This document shows, piece by piece, positions 22,524 through 35,000 of a stretch of DNA of 42,373 nt (the stretch's first letter is position 1; every line of letters starts with the position of its first letter). The notes below the pieces were generated by a model. That model saw only the letters and a list, made by a program, of their open reading frames with translations. It searched no databases and was not told where the DNA came from. The stretch lies in assembly GCA_002633005.1 (NCBI GenBank), contig NMRA01000118.1, forward strand, positions 893,465 to 935,837, given 5' to 3'. The translations under genes were made by a program, and so were the position numbers. Origin of the DNA: Phoronis australis (lineage: Eukaryota; Phoronida; Phoronidae).

Positions 22524-22804
22524 CTACACGTGATTTTCCAGTACTTGCTTTGTGAGACGATAATCAGAAATGCAAAACAGCCTATTCCAGAGCTGTAATA
22601 AAATTTCTGGAGAACATTTTGACCCTGACATCTTCATCATTTTTGGTGGATTCGGGACATCAAATATTGTTCGGGCACTGAAGTCAATACCAGCTTGTTC
22701 TTCATTCATGAACATGGATTCCTTGAAGTGATGAGAGCATAACTTGCGGTTCTTGGACAAATAGGTTGCATCTCTATTCATAGGTCAGCTCCCAGCGCTT
22801 GCAC
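22524..22804 (-). pseudogene. THAP-domain exon remnant
   Basis: Minus-strand frame from 22781 reads MNRDATYLSKNRKLCSHHF followed by an acidic linker, then ARTIFDVPNPP. This matches the second half of a THAP zinc finger (R-x-CS-x-HF, then the A-x-T-I-F-x-x-P box). Before it is a good acceptor (TTCTGTTCAG at about 22805) and CKRWELT in another frame, so the Trp of the finger is present but separated by a frameshift or small indel. The CxxC half is not visible. It could be the second exon of a dead THAP gene or of a P-like transposase. The acidic-to-basic stretch after the box codes nothing I recognise. Confidence 0.65.
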
Positions 22805-24153
22805 CTGAACAGAAATCAATGACTGAGAGACTCAGGAACAAACCTCATACTCACTAGGTTCACAGAAGACTGGTAGCCTACACTAAAGTACACTACACTA
22901 CAGAATTCCTGTCGTACTGTGATTGTGATAGAGACAAAAGCGTTTTGGTGTCAACAGAAAAAAACTCGTACTCAAATGTTGATCCAAGGATATTTTAACA
23001 TGGCCGCGCCTCCGCATCATTGACACATAGAATTAAGTGTTCAATGACACACTGCTTAGCTTAATTGGTCCAACTGGCACATTAAAATTATGTTCGGATT
23101 TTTCACCTTTTCACCGATACCCACAGATTCGCTAACTTGACTCATGACAGACTTAGTGGCCCTGTGGCTGTGATTGTGCCATGGCTGTGTCACCAGTCAT
23201 GTTACTCATGGCCATGGGCATGGGTATGTTTTCCTAAAATTGTCCCTGCGATCGTACGGGTGACATTTTGATTTGGAATTGATGGACTGCAAGTATCCAA
23301 GAAGTGACGATCACATCGTACAGTCATCATAGTCCTTCCGCCGGCATCCCGGTTGTACAGTAGGCCTAGCCTTGCAACAGAACAGTGGCAACGGGGACTG
23401 TGATCGACTTGTCTAACAACCGTGAACAGAACACACAAAATGAAATGATCGGTGGGTAATTGTGCAAATGAATGCCATTGCCCCTAACATTGCTAAACCC
23501 GTACACCTCCCAAAACGCGGAATTTTCAGTAGCCCATAGGGTCGTGATCTGCCGAGGAGCCTATTTTTTGCGCAACCACGGTTTTGGCAGGGGGGGTGCA
23601 CCTAGACGACACCCGTTTATAGCATTAATGGCACAAAATCGACATTGGTGTGCAGCAGGAGGCCGTTAAACTGGTAACGATCAGAAGAAAAGGTCCTGTT
23701 ATTTTCCACCCAGATTATCAGAAAGTGTTAACGATTATCAGTTTCATTTCATCCACAAACACATTTCACAAGAGTTTTCATTGTCAGCAGTTAAACCTAT
23801 GATTAAAAACGTAAGCGAATCCAGATGTGTTAGGTCACCTTAGTTGCATGAAGACGCGCCAGTGTGAGTTAACATTGGGTGTTTCAAAGGCTGTGGATGA
23901 GAAAGGTTTTAATTGTACAAAACGGTTGGGTGAATTTGATGTCGGTAGGATAGGAAACTGCATTCGCTTTCTAGACTACGCCCTTCTATGTATATGTTAG
24001 TTAATCGTGCTCTTCAGCCGCGCAGCTTCTGTAGGTGTCGACGCATTCCCATCGTTTGAAGTAGGCCTAAACATGTAGAACGACAGTGGTCCCGAGTCCG
24101 ATGCGCTTCTTCAACAATTCAGATGATTACCAAAGCGACGAATGGAGTTCACG
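22805..24153. other. Intergenic, no gene recognised
   Basis: No convincing exon. A local G+C-rich stretch around 23200-23660 lacks repeat structure. Confidence 0.45.
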
Positions 24154-24252
24154 AGTGGATGAGAAACTACTCATTTTACTATCAAAAGTGGAAGAGAAAC
24201 TACTCATTTTCCTATCACAAGTGGATGAGAAACTACTCATTTTACTATCATG
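24154..24252. repeat. Three tandem 33-bp repeats
   Basis: Units start at about 24154, 24187 and 24220 with AGTGGATGAGAAACTACTCA followed by TTTTACTATCA; two or three substitutions separate the copies. The 33-base period keeps one frame open and gives a repeated RNYSF peptide, but there is no splice or start support for coding. Confidence 0.88.
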
Positions 24253-24383
24253 ATTGTCTTTGCCATCTAATTAGGATAATTGTTCATTCGACCTTTTCAT
24301 GTGGAAACTGAGCTTTGAGTTACAGTGTAATATGGAAATAAAGGTGTCAGACTTAACTTGCGTTTCGGTTTTTAACTGGCACA

Positions 24384-25087
24384 CGCATGGATGCGTTTAA
24401 CAAATATAAGTATATACATGTACTCTGTTCTCGTCATTGTTCATCACTTTCTTCATTGCACTCGTTCCCACATCCATTACTGTGACGTTAAACGCAAAAT
24501 TCGTTAAAATTGAGAAAGCGCATGTTTCGATGTTCGGGAACCATCTTTGTGCGTCGAATACGCAAGTCCAGCTTTTTATTGGGAAACCACATTGGAAAAA
24601 GCGCTTATGGGGGTGCTCTTTGCGCGTTGACAACGCAAACTCGACATTTTTATAGAGAAAACGCATTTTTACAAAAGAGAATCAGTTGTCTGGAACGTTT
24701 CATGTGCTTCAACAACGCAAACCAGACCCACTCATTGGAAAGCCCATATTTGTCACCAGGAACACTTTTTTTTCACAACGCAGCCCGATAATTCAAATGA
24801 GATAACGCATTTTTGAAAAAATTCCATCACTTGCCGAGAAAAGTTTTTGAGCATCGGCCTGCACGGCGAATATTTCATATTGAGAAAGCGCATGTTTGAA
24901 AAGAAGAACCAACACCCCTCGGAAACGTTTTTTATGTGTCGACAACGTACATTTCTTATTGGGAAAGTCAGTTTTTCAAAAATTAATCGCGCAGACCGTT
25001 TGAGTCCCACTGACCAGCAATTACATGTATACTGCTATCAAATGACCAAGCCAGCAATGTTGATACTACGACCGCTTATCGAAATAA
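24384..25087. repeat. 0.7-kb duplicated segment, copy B
   Basis: Second copy of 20414-21111, in the same orientation about 3.97 kb away. It stops exactly at the N at 25088, while copy A continues without a break, so its right border is set by the assembly and not by biology. Confidence 0.9.
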
Positions 25088-25088
25088 N
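25088..25088. other. Assembly gap marker (single N)
   Basis: N at the junction of duplicated copy B and a hAT-like family-1 fragment. Confidence 0.8.
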
Positions 25089-25504
25089 ACGTCGGTGCTC
25101 CTTATGTTCTTGAATATTTGGTAATTTGGTAGTTGTCTAAACCCCTGTGCACAAATCACACATTTTCGTATGCTTAAAAGGTGCGTGTAAGCAGATGTTC
25201 CAATAAAAATTTTGCTGGTGGTGTGACTCATACTCAGATGTGCACAAATATGGTTTCACGAAACTTATGAGCCAAGTTCATGTGACGAAATCGAGAGGGG
25301 CTTTTAATGATCTTAAGAAAAACTCCTGTTAAGTGCCAGAAACGTACCAGGTGATGCATGGAAATTTCACTGTTTGGCTAGAAAAATAAAAAGTTATCTT
25401 AAACGGGAGGGGGGTAAACCCCCCGCTCGGCGCCACGCGCCTCGGATTCGACCTTTGCGGGAATCCTAACCCCCCCCCTTACTGAAAACGTAGATCCGCC
25501 ACTG
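25089..25504 (-). mobile_element. hAT-like non-autonomous element (family 1), minus-strand copy
   Basis: The right end is TAGATCCGCCACTG, the complement of CAGTGGCGGATCTA. The body matches the plus-strand copy at 32746-33160: shared blocks include GCATGGAAATTTCACT, TGACGAAATCGAGA, GTGACTCATACTCAG and CTTATGTTCTTGAATATTTG. The inner C/G runs (ACCCCCCGCTCGGCG) also match. No transposase is encoded. The far end meets the N at 25088. Confidence 0.75.
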
Positions 25505-25921
25505 AAACGATGTCGATAGAAACTGACAAGTGACGTTATGTACCGGTAGTCTCTCAATGCCTGGAAATGCATAGAGCACACACGGAACATTCACATACTT
25601 TTTGCCAGTTGGTTGACCCTTTTGACCGCAATTATCCACGCCTTTAAAAACCTTAGGTCTTTTGGGAATTAGTGACCACCTGTCGAAGTTTTGCAGTAGG
25701 GAAAATAGCAATAATAAGGCTTAGCGCGACGACGTATTTTGATAACTTTTGATTCCGTCTTTTTACTAGATGTTTACAAGCAGACAGCGACGCATACGCA
25801 ATTCAATCACCACTAGTACAGCAGAGACACCGCAAGGAGAATTCTCCGAATAGCTCCATTAGTCCATATCTATGTCCTGGGAATCATTCACCTTTATACT
25901 TTGTCACCAAGTAATGGAGAT
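25505..25921. other. Upstream region of protease, no gene recognised
   Basis: Ordinary A+T-rich sequence between the hAT-like copy and the proximal promoter region. Confidence 0.45.
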
Positions 25922-25941
25922 AAAGTCATGCTCATGACTTT
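25922..25941. promoter_or_regulatory. Perfect 9+2+9 palindrome upstream of protease
   Basis: AAAGTCATG-CT-CATGACTTT, exact arms of nine bases, about 60 bases before the protease ATG and preceded by a GATA motif (GAGATAAAG). The symmetry fits a dimeric DNA-binding protein; the TCATGA core does not identify one. Confidence 0.4.
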
Positions 25942-25942
25942 C

Positions 25943-25954
25943 TTAAATAAACAG
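25943..25954 (+). promoter_or_regulatory. TATA-like box or splice acceptor before protease ATG
   Basis: TTAAATAA (25943-25950) is at a suitable distance for a start site near 25975, giving a 5' leader of about 25 bases. The same bases read TTTCTTAAATAAACAG, which could be a splice acceptor ending at 25954. The sequence alone cannot decide between the two. Confidence 0.3.
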
Positions 25955-26000
25955 GTACGTCGCCTAAGTGCAACAGTCGAAGAATTGATAGTGAGAAGAC

Positions 26001-26058
26001 ATGTACCGACCGTCGATAGTTGTGCTTGTCGCTGTCACTGCGGCAATTGCAGCCAAAG
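26001..26058 (+). CDS. Protease exon 1 (signal peptide)
   Basis: Encodes [19 protein letters not shown] plus one base, then GTGAGG. The ATG has G at -3. Cleavage is expected after the Ala-Ala at 17-18. Confidence 0.92.
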
Positions 26059-29000
26059 GTGAGGATGACACGAAGAAAAGCGGTGATCATGTTTTCTTGA
26101 ATCAGTGTTGAGTCGTGTCAAGTTTACTCAGGACATTGCCTGGACGGTGCACCATAGGGGGCTGGGGGTTATAGCCCCCCTTCCCACTTTTTTCAGTGCT
26201 CCGGTGCCCATGGTCTGTGGGCGGTGCACCACAGGGGGGCTACAGCCCCACTTTTTTCAGTGCTGCGCCGCCCATGCGTTGACACACATCAGCCGCTGTC
26301 TGACATAGTAAGGTGAATCCAATGCGGAGACTAGAATACTTATATTTTTCCAGCGAAGTCCAGGAAGCAGTTGTGACAACTTGCATGCAATATAAAACAC
26401 TTTTAGACCTAGTTATATTGCAAAGTGAATTATAATAATATGCTCACTTAATTGCCTTACGCGTAAATTTTTAAAACTACGGTGTTCATGTTCAGTCAAA
26501 GACGTTTTCTGCTCTTGTCTTCCTAGCTGTATACTTTTCCTTGAGGCTTTAGTATATTTTAACATTTTTAAGCACCGCTGTTGCATACAGACGGCAAAGA
26601 CGTTGTGCAGGACGAGTACCTCGTTATCTACAAAAGAAACGCCACCGACTACGAAGGTAAGCGTTGACAGATTTAGTGTCATCTGTTTAAACACCGCGAC
26701 TTTTATATGAAGAATGGTCCAAAAAAGGTCTGCATGCGTATGCCCACCATATAGTTCATGTCAGGAGTGCACTCTGAAACGCTAGATTCTCGCGAAAGTT
26801 CGAACGCGTGCTTTTGCTTGTGATGCATGACGATTTCTCGCGTAAACTTGAATGAACTCGCCAAACGGGTAAAATATAGCATCACGGAACGTAGCTCAGG
26901 ACCCGGTCTGTAATCTTTGTACTCGAAACGAACTCGAAACTATTTTTGGCAATTTATCTGCTCCTTTTGTGCGAACTTAAGAAAATTGGTTATCAGACTG
27001 TGCTCGAATACATTATAGTTTATGCATAGGAGTTTCTAGTTCAAGTTTTCCCTTGAAGACCCTTATATTCGTGCTACAAACTCGAGTAAAAACTCGAAAT
27101 TTCGAGTCCAAACTCGAACTTATTGCTTTAATATTGGGTTTACAAACTGTGAGCTAAGGGCAATATATTATCTGCGTACGTTATTGTGTACTCGAGCATA
27201 GCATAATAGACACTTATCTTGAGTTCGCCCAAAAGTAGAGTAGAAAATGCCAAACCAAATTTCGAGTTCCATTTCGAGTAAAAAGATTGGATACTGGGCC
27301 CTGATTTCTTTAATTTAATGCTGATTCGGATGTTATTCCACTGAATATTGTGTTGTTCTAAGAACGCAGGAACACTTGACGATGGCCGGAGAATAGACCG
27401 ACCGAAACGTTGTGAAAATAGAAAAGAGGTCGGTGAAAATAGACCAAGAGATTTTGAATAATAGTTGTATAGCGCCACCACCTCAAAGCGGTTTTAGAAG
27501 TCATTACTTTTTGAATCATCACATTCAGCAAAACAAACGCTGTGATTAAACATGAATAACAACCTTGATAAGACTGCGTTATCTCTCAAGCCGTACATCG
27601 TTTTCACGACCTTCATTCTTTTTCTGTCATAAGTCGTGAAGATAATACTGAGTAGCTTTGCATCACAAAACGATGCTTTAGCTCGTTCCCGTACGCATGT
27701 ACTCATGCAATCAATTGAGCCATATGAAGGGCCCCGTTGGTAACTACTGTATATTACTCCAAATGTGTAAGAGTGCTTCTTGGTCAATTAACATATACTA
27801 GAATTTATTTTTGGTGTATAAGTGATTACGCTTCGAAATTGAATCAGATTGTGCACACAAATTATATTTTGCAGGGTTTCTTTTAATAACTAGATCTCAG
27901 TAATAGTCTTTTCGAGTTGTGTGACGTCACAAATCTAAGAGACTGATGTGGCTTTAATGTATGGTACAAGAGCTTTACTCGTATGTTAATTTTGACCACT
28001 TTTGTGATACATGTATATTCGAATAAAATGCATCGCTAAATGAGCAATTTCCACAAATGTTCCTGTGGGAGGGCTTTTTGTTTTTATGAACTAGGGTTAT
28101 GAACATATCCTGTCATCACCTCCACCAGGTAGCGCTGAAAGTATGAAATAATTTAAAGTGTTTGTCAAATGCAGCAATTTTAAAATTTTTGCGTATTAGT
28201 TTTACATTTTGCACAGTGAAGTCAACATTTTTAGGCCCTGGGGATAATCAAAACAAATTTTAGTCTGCAAGTCCGACTTCGTTGGTAAAAGTACACGTAA
28301 CTTTAAATTGATCTCAAGCGTGAACTTCTGCACACCCGTTTCATTATGAAACATGCGCGTACCCAGCCTAAGATATAGAGGGGCTCGAACTTTGTGAGAG
28401 CGGACCTTTTACTGGAAAAATTTATTGAGGACTAAAAAAACGGGGCCACTAACTGGGTTCAGGCTCTCGAAATGTGCGTCCTTGCCGAATTCCTGTGGAC
28501 TTATGTCTCGTTTGCTCGGACATTTTGTTTCGTTGAGGCATATCTTTTTGCCCAATTCGCTAAATGGGGGCGCCCATGTGAAAGGAATGAAGATACTCGA
28601 TTTCGGTGTTTATGTTTCATTCTATAAACACGACTCCCAAGCTTGTGCCATTTAGACTCGTAACGTGTCTGTAAGTACATTGTAAGTATTTACAGACACG
28701 GGCCAGGGACACAAGTAAAACTTCACGGCCTGCCCTACGTTTTGCAAAACAAAGTGTTACCTGTAGTACATGTACCAGTAGTACCTGTAGTCAAATATAG
28801 CAAACCATTATTCACGTGTACTTTCTACCATGAAATGCTCACTTCACGTTGTATTTATCGACATCCGTGTGTTTTCGGCCAAAATCCCAGAGCAGGGACC
28901 ATGAACTCGTAGAGGGCTTCACCGCTCATTTACTGAGACTAATTTGCATAAACATAAGGTCAAGAGGTACTCAACAATCCCATTTTCTGTTGTGGATTTT

Positions 29001-32000
29001 AAGTCTGAGTGGCGTTATTAAGTGCCAGATTTCCGTTTTGAGACTGCGAATGATTTGTGACGGTCAGGTGAGTACAACAGAGGATGTTTTTCATTTAAAA
29101 TCCAGGCCCTTTTACGTCAAAATCTCATAATTTTAGACTCTAAACGGATACTAATGCCGAAACGTAAGAGTGGTCGTAAGTCTCCTTAAAAACTGAATGA
29201 TTGGAAAATTGCAAATTTCTTCATTGTTTAACAAATCTGTTAAACGCCAAATAGGACTTGTGAAAACTAGTGTCTTCTTATGTTCGACATATTTTTCTCA
29301 TACTCGTATACATGGTGTGTCTTAACACGGTTACTTCATGTACTTGCATGTGCAGTAATTGTATAGGATTCAGCATTTCTGCTTATTTGCATTTTCAGTC
29401 GCTAAACACCAAAGCTCTCTTTTTCGATATGATGAGAAATTTGCCAAGAAGAATTCCTGGAAACTGGGCTCATTTCAAGGCTACGCTATCCGCTGTTCCT
29501 CTGCGTAAGAAACATTTGTTTCAACCACGAAATAATATCGATGCAACGTGATTTTCAAACCATCCGTTTTTGTCATTGTCTTGTCTCAGGAAAATTTACA
29601 GGCAATGGTTTTAATGAACTATTTGAAGTCAGACGCTGCTTGCAACTACATGTATCTTCAAATTCGTTGCGAATTGAAACTGTCCTTTCAAAAGTTGTAA
29701 AGAACATATGTTTTTTTAAACACGAATGTTAGGCAGGGTGATACTAAGTTCATCTATGCACAGTGATGCCGTTCGCGTGTTTTAATGTCCTACAACTAAA
29801 TGTTTGTTTAACTCACTGACTAGTACTTGATTTGACACGTTCCGAGGGATCAACTATACCTCAAAATACGGACTGAGTTCGACTTGATGTAATACCGTGC
29901 TGGCATGTCGTGCAGACTTGTGATGGACATCACCCTATTTCTAGGAACTGCGCGAAAGGTCTTGTTTGAGACCAGTTACGACATATCCGCCGAATTAAAT
30001 CCCTTAAAGATATCACGAAATTTCAGACAGTTTGATGGAAACCTGTGGCTTATTTTAACCTTATCGAACACTTTTTTGGTTTTCTCTCGGGGAAAACCTC
30101 AATTAGAACCATAATGCATTCTGACGTTGTCAGAGGGTGCAGCGCCCTCTATATCATCAACAGCTTCATTACTTTGTAGTACACTGGAACTTTTGTTCCT
30201 TGCAGTATGATCGAGAAGATCAGAGATGATCCCCTGGTGCGCTATGTTGAACAGAACCAGGTGTATAAGGCAAACCAAGCAAGGTGTAAACAACAGAGAG
30301 AAGCCACGTGGGTAAGGTTCGACCATATTGTTTCTACAATCTGTGTTTCGCCATGGGCGCGCACATGTGTAGGTCTATACGTCTGATGAGCTATTGTTAC
30401 CGCGAGACATGGCTAGCGTTCAGTAACCATAGGACCTCGCTAAAGAGCAAGACTTCGCGAGATTACGAGAGATATTACCATGTATTTGGAATGAAAACAC
30501 GTGATTTTGGCTAAATTTTAACGAGGTCCCAACGTAGGTCCTAGGGCTACTGAACTCAAAACCCGATGTAGCACCAGCAGAGCACATAGCGGGCCCGTGC
30601 CATACTTGTACGTTAGCAACTTGAATCCGTCATACGGGCTCCTTGCTCTGTGGATTGGTCCGTATGGTCCATTTAAATAGGCAGGTAGGAAACTGAGGAA
30701 CATGGAGTCTTTTATACTGGCATAGACTTTGAAGACACGTGACTGTAATATTCGTGGTTGACCGCTTTAGGAAAATGTCCTCAGCTTACAAGGGTTCTTC
30801 GAAACATACGTTATCGTCGTAAATAAGTAATACATGCGATTTGTACACCATCGATTGCATCAACAGCAATGTCTACACATACTGAGTAATTATTCTGCTT
30901 CAATAGCACAAACACCTACACTGTAATGTATCATTTCGTATACAACTTTTGCGTTCCTTGTCTGCACGATCCAATTGTTTTGAACGATTTCGAAACGATT
31001 TTTAGTTCGAAACTACTTATCGGAGCACACTTCTACACACTCTGCGATCGAAGTGTAAACGCAAGCTACTGTATGTTAGGTTTCATTTAGAGATTCCGTC
31101 GACTTTTTAATGGCAAAACAGTCTTCTGACACCAACCTTCAAAGTACCTGATGTCAGAGTTCACGTGTAGTTGAGAAAGTTGTTCGATAGAGGCGTTATC
31201 TACGAGTAAAATGCGACTTCCATACGACGTCATTTGGCATGAGACAGGAGTCAGTCGAAAACATATCGACAAAATGGACTGAAAAGTATTCCCGATACAA
31301 ATTAAGAGGGCTCCAAAACTCGTTTATCTTATGCGTTTGACTTTTCTTAAATTTTCAGGGAATTGTTCGAACAAACGAGCGACAACTCAATCTTGACGGG
31401 TTATATGACTACAAAGGTAAGCCTTGGAAGAGTGTTGCAAATCTAATGACGGTGTGTTTTGTTAGAACTCTTGTAATAACAACGTTGGTAACAACAGCTT
31501 CAGTTGACAACGTTAGCGATAAAAAAGTTGATGTCGTTTGAAAGTGTAAGTGGTGCTTTATTGTTTCAGCAACCGCCGGCGAGGGCGTGGACGTATATGT
31601 GATTGACACGTAAGTTGAAACTGATTGTGCGACAGAATCCCGCCCTAAAATATTGGCCTTTGGGACTTTGCGTAGGCTCTACAGCTACACATGTCAGGCC
31701 AAGACTTTCTACAGAAGACATTGTGGACGGAAATGCTAAACCAATAGAGAAGTCAAATCTGGAGCAGATTAAAGAGACATGTACCGCGAAATTCGTAAAA
31801 TAATATCCTTTAAAACAGAATGTGGCGAATCTATTACTTGAGGATGTTAACGTGAGACTTCACTTTAAATTGGCAGATTTCTAGAAAAAAATCATGAGAT
31901 TGACTGATTTTGAAACACCAACGAAATATTAACTCTTTCATCTAACTACAGTTTTCAAATTCTCCACCCCTAATATTACATATGTGCGTTTGCGCTCAAA

Positions 32001-35000
32001 GGTCATATTTTCCATATTAGGGAAATATGCTACATCTTTGCCTTGCCATACCAAATAAGAAGAGTTAGCTTGCTTTGTAGCAAAAATTCGACGAAGTGAC
32101 GACAGATCGTTTTCTTATTAATTTGAAGCTAAATGAAAATGTTTAGACACCAACAGAAATGATTAAGAACAAACCGTAAAAATATCTGGTGAATAGTTTG
32201 ATTTCTGTTTCGGTGGAGAGAACCAATTTGAATAACACAGTTATTTTCTTTTTCGCGTTCTATGTCTCTTTGCATTATTCGGACGTGGAACTTACTTCAG
32301 TTTTTTCAACGTTTTTACACCGTATTGGGAAAATCGAAACAACTTGTGACCATTCCGTCAGGGAAGCACTGCTTTTATATCACAGCTAGTGATCATGTTT
32401 ACAGGCGTTTCATAATCATAATTTTTGCAATATTTATATTTTGGCTCATCATCATTTAATTGGCTTTTCTGGATTGTGTTCAGTGGCGGATCTACCTTTT
32501 CAGTACGGGGGGGTTTAGAATTCCCGCAAAGGTCGATTCCTAGGCGCGTGTCGCCGAGCGGGGGGAAGGGTTNACGTTTTTACACCGTATTGGGAAAATC
32601 GAAACAACTTGTGACCATTCCGTCAGGGAAGCACTGCTTTTATATCACATCTAGTGATCATGTTTACAGGCGTTTCATAATCATAATTTCTGCAATATTT
32701 ATATTTTGGCTCATCATCATTTAATTGGCTTTTCTGGATTGTGTTCAGTGGCGGATCTACCTTTTCAGTACGGGGGGGTTTAGAATTCCCGCAAAGGTCG
32801 ATTCCTAGGCGCGTGTCGCCGAGCGGGGGGAAGGTTCCCCCCTCCGTGTAAAACATTTTTTTTGTTTTTATAGCCAAATAGTGAAATTTCCATGCATCCT
32901 GGTAAGTTTCTGGCACTTAACATGTCTATGGAGTTTTTCTTAAGATAATTTAAAACCCTTCTCGATTTCGTCACATGAACTTGGTTCATACGTTTCGTGA
33001 AACCACATTCTGCACATCTGGGTATGAGTCACGCCACCAGCAAAAATTTTTGTTGGGACATCTGCTTACACACACCACCTTTTTAGCATACGAAAAGTGT
33101 GGTGTGTATACAGGGGCTTAGACAACTTCCAAATATTCAAGAGCATAAGGAACACCGACGGGGCTTAAAAACCTGAATATCAGATGATCGCGTAACAACA
33201 GCCTCAAGTTGTTTAAGAACGAAGACCTGTACTCTTAGTCTGGAAATAAACATGTGTTCTGTCTCGTTACGAGAAAAACTGGCGAACGATGGTGCTCTCA
33301 GCTCATAGTCTATTATTAAAAGCGACAATAAATAATTAAGTATCACTTTATTAAGCTGAATCACGATGACAACAATTGAAAAACGTCAAATGTATCAGGA
33401 AACAAATCATCTGAAAACAGGTTCACGAAACCAAAACATCCTGTGCACAGTGGTGAAAAGATATACTGGACCAGCTTGCAGAGGGACCAGATGTACACTG
33501 AGTACACAAAACGGCTGACCTGGTCCGTCACGAGACCAACAGTACACCTGTGCTTATTATCCCTATAAAAATAGTCGATCTGTCGCGGGACCTAACAGTA
33601 CTGACTGAGATAAATAGTTTTACAAAGCACACTTTGGTAAAAAAAATCACAAGACTAGTTTGCCGATGGACCAGAAGTAAATTGAAACTCAATATCTATA
33701 CAAATCAAGCTGGCCTGGTCCGTCGCGAGACCTAAAGTGTACTATGCAAAAAATTTGAATTGAAAACTTCTCCCTAGACTCTTTTTAATCCCCAGTGGTT
33801 ACTCATACGTTAGTCCTATCCTTCTGTTGTCTAGACTGGTTAGGAATCTGTATATCGGATCCAATGGTTTGCTCGTCTTGGAACCATTCTACCCAGATAT
33901 CTTCGATGTTTGTTCCCAACGCTTGCACTTCGTCAACTGCTGTGTCAATGAGCTTGTAAGCCTCTACAATGTCAGCATCTCGTTTCGCAGCTCAGTTGGC
34001 ACTAAGACCCTTGAGGTTGCCAAGTACATTCAAAAGACTTTCATGCGCAACTAAATTTGATCTGTTCAAACCTTGACGATATATCCCAGGACCTATTTGC
34101 ATCTCTTGCAATTTTCGAAATGAACGTTCCAATGTCTGAACGCTTGAAACCCGAAATACTAAAATCAAATAAATGCCCATGGGCATGAGCGTTTCATCGG
34201 GTGGGCCTTTGTTAGGAAATTCCCAGTATAGAAGACGGTAGTGCGCTTATTTCAAGTAAAAAGACGGTAGCTGTTGAGGTCGGAACTAGGGCTCCTTAGA
34301 AAGCCTATTGAACATCGCACGAGTCACGCAAGACTTTGTTGTGAAAGAGCAGCCTCCTCGCAATTTCTGGTACTGTACACTGTTCGCGAATGCGGTCACT
34401 TTTTCAGTATGAGTGCCCCCTTGGTCATTCCTTGTATAGACATAACTTGTTAGAGTGTATCATCAAACTCACTCTCGACCAGACCACGGCGTCCGCCACA
34501 ATAGCATTTCTTCGGAAAAGAATTTTTTTCAAAAATATTACATGTACATGTACACCGTATGATATTGCGCAAAACAACTTTACTATACACCAGTCAAATT
34601 CGAGTTACAAACGTGTGGAGTGTAATAGAATGACACGGCATGACAGATGAGGTAAAAACCTTTCGCGTCAATTCGCCTGAATATCAGGGTTGCGGCACCA
34701 CAGTATATCCGCTAATCAAATCAAAACATATCTTAGAATAAAGAAGCTAGTTACTTAAAGAAATCAACTATAGAACTGCTCTTTCAGCGGTGGTTCCATC
34801 TGAAATGCTTGGCTACTTCAGAAATGTCGACGGAAGCGCGCGCACAATTGATCTCCGGCGTTTTGCCGATGAGCCATGAAGACTCAGCAACTCACAATGC
34901 AAAAAAATTGATTTTCAGAGTGAACCTCCCCCCTCAATTTGGTTTACTTGGAGTTTACACACGCTGGNTCGTAATTATTCCTAATTCTATTTTAGAGGGG

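Noticed and set aside
24123-24311. Open frame with repeated RNYSF peptides
   Set aside because: The product of a 33-base tandem repeat; no start context, splice sites or homology.
30206-30260. Shorter form of protease exon 4 using the donor at 30261
   Set aside because: It keeps frame, but TGG/GTAAGG at 30311 is a better donor and supplies the Trp normally found before the Gly of the next exon.
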